The position numbers and the translations under genes are program-made. A stretch of DNA of 41,896 nt from Spirogloea muscicola (Eukaryota > Streptophyta > Zygnematophyceae > Spirogloeales > Spirogloeaceae): contig WELB01000199.1 of NCBI GenBank assembly GCA_009602725.1, positions 122,820-164,715 on the forward strand, read 5' to 3'. A model generated the notes under the pieces. It had not been told where the DNA came from. It did no database searches and saw only the letters and a program-made list of their open reading frames with translations. Positions 25,491 through 34,971 of this stretch are shown piece after piece (positions within the stretch are counted from its first letter, which is position 1; the number at the start of each line of letters is the position of its first letter).

Positions 25491-26684
25491 TCATAATATT
25501 GTGCAGCCCCCGCACTTGTTCGTCTTTGGAGCATCCGCCTGCTGCTGAGCTGCAGCACATCAAGGACAAAACACAAACCAACACATCAGTAATGGGGGTC
25601 TGTGCAGACAGAGGTGTAGACCTGTGCTGTAAGCGCTCCTCTGAAGCAGGCATGCCGCCAACAGTAAAGGGGAGGTTTGCAAGCACAACTCTCCCGGCCT
25701 TAATGTGATTTAGCACATGATCGGCTGAGTGGAGAAATAGGTCCCAAAGAATCTGAAAGTCGATGTGACACGACATCAGGAAATTTATTTGGCTGTCTGT
25801 TCTTAGCTGACCAGGTCAAGCCTGTGCTAGACATGGTGGGCCATGCGATTGCAGGAAGGCAGCCAGTAAGACACTCACACTGGACTTTGTCTGTCGAGGG
25901 CGGCCGGACGACGACGTGCATGGTGAGCACAACGCCCGGGAACTCGCCAGCAGGAACCCGTGTCTCCTGCAGTGTCTTGGTGTTTTCCAGGATCTTGCCG
26001 GCATTGATCAGCTTCAGGTCGCTCACTGACTTTGGTGCCCCCGCTTTCTCTGTATGACCCCGTGTGAGCAACAGTGGCCGTCAGTCAAGCTATGTTAGAA
26101 GTGGGGTTTCAGCAGAACTCAGAGGGCTTCTGGGTTGCGTTAAGACAAGAAGGCTTCAGGCAGTCAGCCCCATTAAAACGACTGCATGCCGCTGATGCTG
26201 CTGCCAACAGTGCCGCACGGGACTATAAGGGCCATCCAGCCACAAGCCAAGCCGGCGGGGCCACAGCGGCCAAGTAAGGTGGGGGTGTGGCCGCTTCTGC
26301 CTGGGGCCTCCTGGCGACGCAAATGCTAACGGGAGAGCTCTACAGGGCCTGCCGTTTGCAAACCCCGCTACGCAAGCCAACAAAGCCTGTGCAGCGGGGA
26401 ACCGGGTGACACCGCTGTCACTGGAAACCCGACCCAACATAGCCACATGGCCACGCCGCACGCTCGTTGGCGCAGCATCGGCAGCTGGAGGAGTCCGACG
26501 AGGTGGCCCTGACGGCGGGGCGGGGGCTCTGAGCAAGGGCCTGACCTGAGGGCCACTGGGAGATGATGGACTCCTTGAGCGCCTGCACGGTGGTGGCGGG
26601 CGCGAACTTGGTGGGCCCGATGTCCGTCCCGTCGTACAGCCGGAACTTGATGTCCACCGCCTCGTCCGTCGCCACCGCCGCCAT
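25491..26684 (-). CDS. MUB: membrane-anchored ubiquitin-fold protein (MUB)
   Basis: A plant-type ubiquitin-fold protein. In plants MUBs are prenylated, sit at the plasma membrane and dock a group of ubiquitin-conjugating E2 enzymes there. Three exons give 122 aa, the usual length: 26684-26546, 26049-25879, 25549-25491. Exon 1 has the ubiquitin-fold start VDIKFRLYDGTDIGPTKF and TTVQALKESIISQWPS. Exon 2 has SVSDLKLINAGKILENTKTL and the family signature VVLTMHVVVRPPSTDK. Exon 3 is short and ends KCGGCTIL, a CaaX box; the final Leu predicts geranylgeranylation. The paired Cys before it resembles the palmitoylated position in homologues. Two introns are GT-AG, both in phase 1. The start ATG lies in a CCATGG palindrome that is also the candidate start of a plus-strand ORF, so the two genes overlap at their 5' ends. 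Confidence 0.95.
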
Positions 26685-26894
26685 GGCTGCCGCCGCTCGC
26701 CGCTCCCTCGGCGGCCGGTCGGAGGGAGGCGGGGCGCCGAGCGCACGCCGCTCAGAGCGCGCCGCCGACGGCGGCGGCGGAGGCGGCGGCGGCGGCGGCG
26801 AGGCCGTCGGCGACGGCGGCGTCTCCTCGCTCCGCAAGGCCGCCAAGCACGGCGACGCGCAGGCGCAGTACACGCTCGGCCTCTGCTTTGCGCA
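26683..26894 (+). CDS. Sel1-repeat protein, 5' fragment cut by an N
   Basis: The plus-strand frame starts at ATG 26683 with a basic Ala/Arg/Gly-rich leader and a Gly run encoded by GGC repeats. It then reads LRKAAKHGDAQAQYTLGLCF, which fits the start of a Sel1/TPR-like repeat (Ala-Ala-x-x-Gly, AQ, LG). Sel1 repeats are short helical hairpins that act as protein-binding scaffolds. The frame meets the N at 26895, and the sequence beyond is unrelated G-rich DNA, so the gene is truncated by a gap or misjoin. The frame is also open upstream, antisense to MUB exon 1, so the start is not certain. It is divergent from and overlaps MUB. Confidence 0.5.
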
Positions 26895-26895
26895 N
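26895..26895. other. single N followed by a G run (likely collapsed gap)
   Basis: The N interrupts the Sel1-repeat frame exactly where a second repeat would be expected. It is followed within 16 bases by a long run of G, a common cause of assembly breaks. Confidence 0.6.
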
Positions 26896-27482
26896 GGGGA
26901 CTGGTGGCAGGGGGGGGGGGGTTGGAAACGGGGAAATGAGAGGCAATTAAATCGAAACCGTCGGCCAATGCCCTCGGCGAGCGGCTGGTAACGGATACAA
27001 GCGCCGGCCGGCGAGAGGGGGGGGTTCCGGCGGCGGGGGGTGCTGACGACCCGGGGCCCGGCCGATGACGGCGACGGGCGGCGGGGCGGAGCCGGAGGGC
27101 GCTGACGGCGCCGCTAGCTTTCGTCTAGCGCGCGGGCCCGCTTCGGCGCCCTGCGCTAACCCCGACGGCTCCGAGGGGAGAGGGAGGGCGGCCCCGGGCG
27201 AGGCGTCCGGTCACAGCATCGACGTGCGAGCGGGGAGGGAGGCTGGGACGCCCGTTAGTTCCTCGCTTACTTTCGGCCAGGGCCCTGGAGGCCGAGCCTC
27301 GGACGCCGCCATTGCCGCAGCAGCCGCCGCCGCCGCTGCCGCCGTCGCCGCCTCCGTGTTCGCAGCCGGCGCCGCCGCCGAATGCGGGATGGCGTCGTCC
27401 TGACCCGCCGATTGGCGGCGGCGGCGGTGGAGATGAGGGCGGCGGCGGGGTGGCAGCGGCGGGCTGCGTAGCGGCGGCGCCG
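26896..27482. other. GC-rich leader and promoter region of RPP30
   Basis: Strongly GC-rich sequence with CCG/GCC runs up to the RPP30 start codon. The long open frames on both strands (27065-27403, 27267-27653) are low-complexity Ala/Arg/Pro translations with no domain. The region probably holds the promoter and 5' UTR. Confidence 0.5.
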
Positions 27483-30400
27483 ATGTTCTACGACCTGAAC
27501 CTCGCGGCGGACAGCCTCGGCGGCGGCCAGGCGCTGCGCGAGGCGCTGGCGCTGGCCGTGCGCCTCGGCTACCACGGCGTCGCGCTCAACCACGCCGTCT
27601 CGGGGCCCATGTCCGAAGCCGACGCCTGCCGCCTCAAGCCGCTGGACTTCCAATCAGGTCTGCATGGGCCTGCCCTGCCAGAACAAGCTTGCGTGATCGC
27701 ACCGTCACACACCTAGCCACAAGCTGAGTGACGAGTGCGCACATGCAAGGCCGTAGAGCCATTGGGGAGTTCACGGCGAGTGTAGAGGACAATGGCAGAT
27801 GGTGATGGACAGAGGCATTGCCTTCAGGTTAATACGACTACGAGTCACGGACAAACAGCTTGTGCTCACGATTGATCAGGCCTTCCATGCAGTCCTGGCA
27901 GCGGCCCCCGGCGTGGCCGAGGGCGCGAGGTGGCACCAGGTACCTTCCAATCAGCTGTAAGCCCACCACTACTTCTTACTGCCTCGGAGAGTGGTGGTCA
28001 CTCCGTCTGTACCTTCTGTTGCTTTTTGCATGCTGAAAGCGGAAACACTTTGTCAAGTAGGTTTGGGGTTTTGGGATTTAGGCTTTACCCACAACTTGTC
28101 AGCAAGGAAGAACAGCATCACGGAGGAAGCCTCCATTGCCAATGCATATCTGGTGTTTCTCACTGGACTTTGAGGTGCTGCGAGCTGTAGCGAATGTACC
28201 TGCATTGCAATAGAAGCCTCTGTTATTCAAGAGGGAGCTATGAGCAGCGCAAAGGCTGCCATGCAAACCAGGCAACTATCACGCCGTGAATCATAGCAAA
28301 ATCCAATGCTATGGATTCATGAGCAGATGGCCTCCGTCCGTGCGCTTCTTCTTTTCCATGGGAAAGACGGAGCTTTAAGCATAGGCCTTGTACACTGCAG
28401 GGGTTGCTGGCAAGGTCACCTGCAAGGGAGTCTAAGCAGCTCACGCGAATAACAGGTGCGCTAATGACCAATCCATGTAGGGCACCGCAGATTTATACTC
28501 ACCCACCACAGCACTGAACTTTGGACAGCTGCTTCTTAGGAAACCATCGCTTGATCTGTGTGAAGTGCGTCAACTCTGGCTTCCTGATGCTTATGTGCTT
28601 CAGAGATGTTGCCAAAGTTCTAACAGTCAATCTGATCACATGCTAGATTGTGAAGCCTCATGCTACTCCCCTGCTTACTTCACAGTTTCAACTGATGATA
28701 CCAGTCACTCAAGCGCTCTGAACTCGGGGAATTTGGTGTTGGCATCTTATGACCTTGTTGCTATCCAACCTCTCAGCCAGAAAGTTCTTGCTCAAGCATG
28801 CTCATCTTTAGATGTAAGCTACCTTCTGGACGATGAATTTAGCGTCATGCTTGCTTTTTGTATGGTGGCTCTGTGAAGATGTGTAGCCCTTTGTTGTTCC
28901 TGCTGGAGCAGCTGATGTTCAGTCTGGAGTTGTTTGGTCGAGTCAAAACCACCCGTCAAGCGATTCTTAGACCTACAGCTTTCTGCTCTTCAAGTTGCAG
29001 GTGGACTTGATAAGTCTGGATTTGAGTCAAAGGTTGCCATTCCGATGGAGGCCGCCCATGATCCAGGCAGCTCTGAAGGTGAGATGAAGTCGGTATTTGC
29101 CACCTCACAAAGAAGAAGTCAAGCTCTGCTTTAAAGAGCCTCATGTCTTTCGAGTTAGTCAAAAATATATGCTGCTATAGGAACACTCAGACTGAGCTCT
29201 ACCAAATTCGCCTCGGGCACGGTGGTAAGGACATGCTTGTAAAGCCACTGTGTGTCAGGTGCAAGTTGCCATAAGAGCTGACAGTGTTCTTTGCTTTTGT
29301 CCTTATACTTCAGAGAGGTATCCACTTTGAGATCTCATATGCAGCTGCTCTGCGAGACCTTCAAGCACGGCGCCAATTTTTCTCAAATGCACAGGTTAGT
29401 ATCTTCTTGACATATTACTACTGCTGTCCTTCTCAGAGCAGTATCATCTGCAAGAGTAAAGTGCCTTGTCCCTTACCTGGCAAGTCTGGTCTGACCCTGA
29501 CATGCCCTCTCAGGCGTTAGTGACAGCTACACGTGGAAAGAATCTGGTGATTACAAGTGGGGCGCAGCAGGCATTTGAGATGCGAGGCCCATATGATGTA
29601 GCAAACATGGCCACACTCTTCGGAATGAGTGTGGCTTCGGCCAAGGCAGCTCTTGCTCAGAGCTGCTTGTAAGTTGATGAGCTTCTACATATTGCTAGGA
29701 GGTCATTTGAGGACAATCTACCTTGCAGTCGTTGAAGCAGACAATGCTTCTTGCCACAAAGTTATCTCTGAGCATTGACCACCCCTACAGTTGCTGTGAA
29801 GTCGACTCTCTGCTTTTTGCTTATAGAATTTATCGTTTTTTGATGTTCAAGTCCCTGATTCTAGCTCCCTCTTTCTACCAGGTCAGTGCTGATCCATGCA
29901 GAGACAAGGAAGATGACGTACAAGGCAGCGGTGCAGATTGAGCCGTCCACAGCTGCAGTGACGAGCTCTGCCTTTACGGTGAGCGACTCATGGGAAGTGG
30001 ACCTTGCCACCAGTCAGGTTGGGGAAGCTTCTCAAGAGCAGCCGCGGCGCGATGCAGTCAATGCAGCAGAACCGGCCAAGACGCAGGAGCCTGTGAAGAG
30101 CTCCTCCTTGGCGGGTCTTATGGCAGCTGATATTGATGACCGAGGGAAGGCCCAAGTGATGCCAGAGCAGATGCCAGCGAAGGTGCCCTTTGCTGTCGAT
30201 GACAGGAGAGATGCAACTGGTGCGTTTGTCCCCAGCATTGGCAGCAACGCAGGTGCCTCGAGCAACGCAGGTCCCTCGAGCAGCAGTGGTAAGAACATGC
30301 CACAAAGGGAAAGTGAGGACTTCATCTCCATGGTATGGAATGGCACGCTTGATGTGAAGGAAAGTGTGCCAGCAGGAAAGAGCCGCTTGCCCAATCTGCC

Positions 30401-30485
30401 AGGACCCTCCCATAGGAAAAGAGGGCGAGGACGGGGCCACCCGCAGGCTTTGCCTCGAACGATTGGCAAGAAATACCAACACTAG
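27483..30485 (+). CDS. RPP30: RNase P / RNase MRP protein subunit RPP30
   Basis: Subunit of the nuclear RNase P and MRP complexes, which process tRNA 5' ends and pre-rRNA. Exons: 27483-27657 (start MFYDLNLAADSLGG), about 27880-27939 (AFHAVLAAAPGVAEGARWHQ), 28440-28455 (16 nt, LTRIT), 28686-28813 (SYDLVAIQPLSQKVLAQACS), 29001-29078 (VDLISLDLSQRLPFR), 29314-29394 (RGIHFEISYAAALRD), 29514-29668 (GKNLVITSGAQQAFEMRGPY, DVANMATLFGMS), 29882-30485 (SVLIHAETRK and a long tail). The TIM-barrel core follows RPP30 end to end. The link from exon 1 to exon 2 is unresolved: the 27657 donor gives the wrong phase, so either a later donor near 27693 or a missing exon is used. After the core, about 180 residues rich in Ser, Ala and Glu end in a basic stretch (HRKRGRGRGHPQA). 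The start is the first in-frame ATG. Confidence 0.93.
28440..28455 (+). other. 16-nt micro-exon of RPP30
   Basis: CTCACGCGAATAACAG sits between an AAGCAG acceptor and a GTGCGC donor. It supplies Leu-Thr-Arg-Ile-Thr plus the first base of the next Val codon. This is exactly what is needed to join exon 2 (phase 0) to exon 4 (phase 1) and to restore the conserved (Y/L)TRLTV strand of the family. Confidence 0.82.
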
Positions 30486-31476
30486 CATTGTTTTGATTAG
30501 CAGGACTTAGGTGTATTCACCACATTACACTCGTCTTCAATGAAGTAGAGAGTGCGGAATCGCTGAGCAATAGGCGTAGGAGTGTGCCTCTCTGAGAGAA
30601 GCTGGCCTCTTTGACTTGGTCTTGCAATCAGCACATGTTGATGTTTGCTAGCTCACAGGAGCTAGTATGAGCCTGTAGTGGCGCATAAGCGCACCTTGAA
30701 GTCTTCATTGCAACGGACTTATCAAGTCTGCATCCAGTCACTCACAATGTTATAGCAGTGGCTGCCCACTTGGCAAGCACATACTGTATGCAAAGCAGGG
30801 AAGTGGGCAGGAAGGTGGGGCATATGGAGAGATTGGCAGGGTGGGTGTCGGCTTGAAGCGCAAGATCAACTATCACAAACACAGACTAATCCAAGCCCGC
30901 GAGCACGGCACCTCCAACTCAGCTTCGGTTGGGAAAGCTACCTTATCCACCTTACATGGCCCAATGGCATCAAAGGAGTAACCCATCCTGCCGCCCGAAC
31001 TGCTCATAGCAAAGCCTTAACAATAATCGAAAAGCCCATCCGATGGGAGTGACCTACCTTGACAAGTATTGGCGGGTATTGACTAGGCAAGCGGTGTGTA
31101 CCTTGTGTGTGTAATCAAATCGGATTAGCCAGCAGGCAGATAGACGTCGCCCTGACGGAAACCGGAGGCCGCAGTCAAGAGAAATTGCTCGCCCTCAGAA
31201 AACGATGGGCTAGCAAAGCCGAATAGAAAAGAATGGACAATATCTGCAGTCCAAAAAGGCCACAAATCGGTGCCGAAAAAAAAAAAGAACACACACCAGC
31301 AGCCAAGGTGCGGCCTGCATGCAAGTGGACAGCGAAGGCAAGGGACCGCTGCAGGGAAACGGCCAAGGGCATCCGGAAATTGAGCAAGGGACCCGGCGGC
31401 ATTGAAGCCAGGCTGCTCGCTCTGCTGCCCTTGACGGCGGGCCACTGCACGTCGCGCAAGGCGGTGGAGAGAGAAG
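30486..31476. other. intergenic region with a mosaic repeat segment
   Basis: It starts with the RPP30 3' UTR and contains no recognisable gene. A minus-strand frame over about 31125-31200 reads TAASGFRQGDVYLPAG and has a counterpart at about 35995-36050 on the plus strand (AAASGFRQGDSVP). A second block around 31385-31450, including GCATTGAAGCC, recurs at 35790-35850. These look like pieces of a repeated element. Confidence 0.5.
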
Positions 31477-31715
31477 GCGCGTGGTGCGCATGAAATTGAA
31501 AGGGAGGCCAATTCTAGCCTTTCAAATGTCCTGGTGACTGGGTAATGAGCTGGCTAAGGGGGACACTAATATCCCCGAGTATGCACATGCATATCTGACA
31601 AGCTATACTGCGGCGCCAAACCACCACCACGGAAGCCATTAGCCTGGGCTAATGCACGACCAGCACACTGGTGAATCGCGAGTGCTTGGGAGCGCTGCAG
31701 ACTCAATGATAGCCT
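31477..31715 (+). repeat. dispersed repeat A, copy 2
   Basis: It begins AAGGCGCGTGGTGCGCATGA, continues with the TGAAAGGGAGGCCA block, TCCTGGTGACTGGGTAATGA, CTAAGGGGGACACTAAT, the ACCACCACCACGGAAGCCAT block and TGGTGAATCGCGAGTGC, and ends near GGGAGCGCTGCAGACTCA. It is highly similar to 35169-35436 in the same orientation. It is also the empty-site version for the small insertion at 35371-35394. Confidence 0.88.
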
Positions 31716-32977
31716 CATCCTTTAGCATGCAATGATGGCTTGCGGGACGCTAAAATGGCCTAAGCTACCCGCCCAACTACGTCGGCGGGCATCAACATGC
31801 AGTGCCAGGCGATGGAGGAGGGCAGACCACTTCGTTCCATAGCCGCCGTATATGTCCATGGCGCATGGGAAGAAGTGGTCGCCCGGGGGTGGTCATTATA
31901 GTGCCTCTCCTTCTTCCTCTCCGCATGATGTGTCGCCCAACCTGGCACAGTGGGTGTGGGTCAAGCCAGCGAGTCTTAAGCGCCCCGTGTACGTCGACGG
32001 CGAGCGGGACGCACTCGGCCCCCACTGGGAGGTCGGCGCATGTGCGTTCCTTGACGCCCGCCGCTTGGCGGACTGCATAGTCCGCCTCCTCCGACGAGCG
32101 TTGGGCGCTCCTGGAATCGACGCAGTCGGTGGTGACGACGTCGGCAATGAGCCGGGCCCCCCCCCGCCTAGAGAAAGAGCTCGCCCATTGAGGATAGGGG
32201 CTGGAACAGCCAGCCCAAAAAAGAATGAGCCGAGTACAAGAAGCCCAAGAAGAAGGGGGCCAGGCGAAGCACTAAGGCGAAGCACTAAGAAAGAAGCACA
32301 CAAGAAGAAACAAAGCAGCTACTAACTAGTCCGCCTAGCGCGCTGGCGACGAGATCGGCACTCCGGGTGGGAAGGCGGCCATCCGCCCCAGCTGTCAGGG
32401 GCCTGACGCTGGAATTCTCCAGCGACACCGTGTAAGCGGCCTCCAGGAATGTGCCTTACATAGCGTTGCGCAGCAGGTCGTGAGTGCCGGTCCGCTCCCC
32501 TCCCTGTGCACCGGAGCATGTGGGCCGCCAAATACGCCATTCTGAACAGCGCTCGCCGCACTCACACTGCTGTACACCACTAAGGCAGGGTGGATCAGTA
32601 AGAAGTATAAACCTATCCCAGGTGTGAGCTATCTTTTCATTTGAACTATCTTTGTATACGTGCTTTTACTCTTTCTTTGCTTGTGCCTCTTCCAAGAAGG
32701 GGTGAGTGAAAGGTAAAATGCTCTTAAGCGCTTCTGCATTGTCTGCATTGAGCGAACTTATCGTATCCAACCTTGCTTTTCACTTGTATTGGATCATTGA
32801 ATCAACTAAAGGATTCAGACCTAATCTACCGCTTTAGCAAACCCATAGGAGTTAGCCACTCTTGAGTTGGAGCTGCGCTGAAAGAATATAGCAAAAGCTA
32901 CCCCAACCTACAAGGTCCTTTACATGAAAGTAAGGATTAAAAACAATCTAGTATTCTTATATCGAGATCCGGGTGCA
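31716..32977. other. repeat block upstream of the inverted ORF pair
   Basis: No gene is supported. A plus-strand frame (31852-32325) contains RPVYVDGERDALGPHW, which resembles GPVYVDRKGRAFITN at about 35897-35940, and then runs into a hairpin repeat. This points to a fragment of a repeated coding element rather than an intact gene. The 32580-32970 part is AT-richer and featureless. Confidence 0.4.
32173..32230 (-). repeat. hairpin repeat, second subfamily
   Basis: Read on plus: GAGCTCGCCCATTGAGGATA, then GGGGCTGGAACAGCCAGCCC, then AAAAAAGAATGAGC. The next nearest copy is at 36709-36760. This subfamily has the GGGCGAGC module in place of the CCCCCATTGGGAG module. Confidence 0.75.
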
Positions 32978-32984
32978 ATGGGCG

Positions 32985-34061
32985 ATGGCGATGGAGGTCC
33001 ATGATATGCTGCCTGACGCAGAGGGCGGTGGCGGCGGCGGCGAGCCTTTTGCCAACCCCGAGCGAGCCACGGCTGAGCAAAGGTTGGATGCCTTCATACA
33101 AATCGCCTCCGTTGCGGGCGCCGCCGAAGCCGCCATCATCGCCGCTGCGGTCGACAGCGACGGCGAGGGAGAGTGGGCGAAGGACATTGGGCGGGGGAAG
33201 CAGAAGGCGGAAGAGCAGCCGAAGCAGCATGGCCCCGCAAACGCCACTGGCCCAAGAGCCTCCCAACGTCGAGGAGAAGGAAGTGGCGAGGCGAGGAACC
33301 AGGAGAAAGATGATGTGCAGGAGGGTGCAGCGGAGGGTGTGAAGGACAAAGGGAAGGCCCCAGCAATCGATGAGTTGAGAAGCGATTCGAATGAGCGACC
33401 AAACGCCGGCATCATAGGCCAGGGTGAGCGCAGTGCGAGGATGAGCGACGAGCAGGTGGTGTGGCTGGAGGGGGCACTGAGGCACTGGAGCCAGTGGATG
33501 GAGACTTGCGTCCCAGGGCAGATGACGTCCATGCCGGGCAGTAAGTACGTGGGCTTCGATCCCGCGCGCGAGCCGCAGGTCTTGCGTGAAGGTAGGCTGA
33601 ACCTCGTGGGCCATGACGAGTACCAAGTCTGCGTGTCCAACTCCTGCAAGGCCGCAGTCGGTGACAGGGTCCTCTTCTTCAGGGACGTCGGCATCAACTA
33701 CAAGGACGGGTCAGTCACCACGCAGATAGTCTGCGACGACGTCGTCATCAAAGAGTTGGACTCAGTAGCCCTGGGCAAGATACAAGGAATCACGGGCGCA
33801 AGCGACAGGCAAGTGGGGGCTGATCACTGCTGGGTGGGCTTCCCCGTCCAGGACTTCACCAAGATTTCTCACTCTATCGGTACGCTGAGGCCGAGCGTGA
33901 TGAGCACGCTGCAGGTGGCTTCTGGGCACTATTGGGCAGTCTCGGGCTGGGGTGTGAGGGACAATATGGAAATGCAGGGGTTGTCCCTCATACCCCCGAG
34001 ACGGTCCAATAGTGCCCGGAAGCCACCTGCAGTGTGCTCATCACGCTCAGCCTCAACATAG
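32985..34061 (+). CDS. unknown protein, plus-strand member of an inverted ORF pair
   Basis: Intronless frame of unknown function. The N-terminal half is low-complexity: a Gly run, then an Ala-rich helix, then an acidic/Lys-rich, probably disordered stretch (KDKGKAPAIDE). The C-terminal half looks like a folded, beta-rich domain (SKYVGF, LVGHDEYQVCV, AVGDRVLFFRDVGI, TQIVCDDVVIKELDS, VGFPVQDFTKISHSI, QVASGHYWAVSG). The minus-strand ORF 34971-33988 is homologous over almost the whole length, with its stop next to this one's end. After VASGHYWAVSG a 4-nt difference removes the partner's stop position, and the frame reads through the centre into the antisense of the partner to 34061; these last ~35 residues are probably not native. 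The first ATG (32978) is out of frame here because of a small deletion relative to the partner; 32985 is the in-frame start. Confidence 0.6.
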   Translation: MAMEVHDMLPDAEGGGGGGEPFANPERATAEQRLDAFIQIASVAGAAEAAIIAAAVDSDGEGEWAKDIGRGKQKAEEQPKQHGPANATGPRASQRRGEGSGEARNQEKDDVQEGAAEGVKDKGKAPAIDELRSDSNERPNAGIIGQGERSARMSDEQVVWLEGALRHWSQWMETCVPGQMTSMPGSKYVGFDPAREPQVLREGRLNLVGHDEYQVCVSNSCKAAVGDRVLFFRDVGINYKDGSVTTQIVCDDVVIKELDSVALGKIQGITGASDRQVGADHCWVGFPVQDFTKISHSIGTLRPSVMSTLQVASGHYWAVSGWGVRDNMEMQGLSLIPPRRSNSARKPPAVCSSRSAST

Positions 34062-34971
34062 CAATAGATTGAAAGATCTTGGTGAAGTCCTGGACGGGGA
34101 AGCCCAGCCTGCAGTAGTCAGCCCCCGTTTGCCTGTTGACCGCGCCCTTGAGTTTCTGTATCTTGCCCAGTGTTATTGAGTCCAATTCTTTGATGATGAC
34201 GTCGTCGCTGACTATCTGGGTGATGGCGGACTTGTCCTCGTACTTGATGCCGACCTCGCCAAAGAACAGGACCGTGTCACCGACTGCGGTCTTGGGGGGG
34301 GCGGACATGCAGACCTGGTACTTGTCATGGCCCACAAAGTTCAGCATACCTCCACGCAAGACCTGCCGCTTGCGCGAGAGCGAGCAATTGAAGCCCACGT
34401 ACTTGCTGCTCGGCGTGAACGTCATCTGCAACGAGTTGTAAATCTCCATGCTCTTGGTGAGGTTTGCGCATGCCTCCGCCAGCCTCACCACCTGCTCTTC
34501 GCTCAGCCTCGCACTGCTCTCTCCATGGCCTGTGATGACGGCGTTCGGTGGCTCGTTCGTATCCCTCCTTGACTCATCTATCGCTTGGGCCTTCCCCTTG
34601 TCCTTCACACACTCCGCTGCACCCGCCTGCGCATCATCTTCCTCCCGGTTCTTGGCCACTTCCTCCCCCTCGGCCATGGGAGGCTCTTGGAACAGCGGCG
34701 GTTGCGGGCCATGCTGCGTCGGCTGCTCTTTCGATTTTCGCTTCCCCCGCCCGATGTCCCTCGCCCACTCTCCCTCGCTGTCGGCCGCGACGGCGATGAA
34801 GGCGGCTTCGGCGGCGCCCGCAGAGGAGGCGACCTGTATGCAGGCATCCAACAGATTGATCAGCCGCGGCTCGCCTGCGCGCGGCAAACGCTCGCCGCAG
34901 CCGCCGCCGCCCTCTGAGTCAGGCAGCGGGTTGTGGACCTCCGCCGCCTCGGCTCGGTCGCCATCGCCCAT
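33988..34971 (-). CDS. unknown protein, minus-strand member of the inverted ORF pair
   Basis: Intronless frame from ATG 34971-34969 (MGDGDRAEAAEVHNPLPD) to TGA 33990-33988, about 327 aa, homologous to the plus-strand ORF 32985-34061. It has the same plan: acidic/Gly-rich start, Ala-rich helix (ASSAGAAEAAFIAVAADS), a charged linker, then the conserved domain with SKYVGF, LNFVGHDKYQVCM, AVGDTVLFFGEVGI, TQIVSDDVIIKELDS, LGFPVQDFTKIFQSI and QVASGHYWTVSG. Differences between the copies are spread along the sequence while both frames stay open, which suggests both were under protein-level selection for some time. No family or catalytic motif is recognised. The frame is also open upstream to the N at 35050. 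Confidence 0.62.
   Translation of the reverse strand: MGDGDRAEAAEVHNPLPDSEGGGGCGERLPRAGEPRLINLLDACIQVASSAGAAEAAFIAVAADSEGEWARDIGRGKRKSKEQPTQHGPQPPLFQEPPMAEGEEVAKNREEDDAQAGAAECVKDKGKAQAIDESRRDTNEPPNAVITGHGESSARLSEEQVVRLAEACANLTKSMEIYNSLQMTFTPSSKYVGFNCSLSRKRQVLRGGMLNFVGHDKYQVCMSAPPKTAVGDTVLFFGEVGIKYEDKSAITQIVSDDVIIKELDSITLGKIQKLKGAVNRQTGADYCRLGFPVQDFTKIFQSIAMLRLSVMSTLQVASGHYWTVSGV

Larger units (their letters stand above)
32978..34971. repeat. large inverted duplication (about 1 kb arms, 16-nt centre)
   Basis: Left arm about 32978-33964, right arm 33981-34971, spacer 33965-33980. At the centre TGAGGGACAA (33955-33964) faces TTGTCCCTCA (33981-33990). Similarity continues outward through the CACTATTGG, GCCACCTGCAG and GTGCTCATCA blocks and along both ORFs to their start codons, where ATGGGCGATGGCGA is shared. 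The arms are clearly diverged, so the structure is not recent. Confidence 0.9.

Noticed and set aside
26156-26968. 270-codon minus-strand frame spanning MUB exon 1 and the N
   Set aside because: Low-complexity Arg/Pro translation in the wrong frame; MUB uses another frame with clear conservation.
27267-27653. Arg-rich minus-strand frame over RPP30 exon 1
   Set aside because: Product of GCC/GGC runs; no domain, and RPP30 exon 1 is clear on plus.
31125-31200. GFRQGD peptide resembling the GVRQGDPLSP motif of reverse transcriptases
   Set aside because: Nothing else of a reverse transcriptase (YADD box, palm motifs) is present nearby, and the following residues do not fit in either copy.
32937-33626. 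Minus-strand frames opposite the plus-strand member of the inverted pair
   Set aside because: Antisense shadows; the homologous pair is conserved in the opposite reading.
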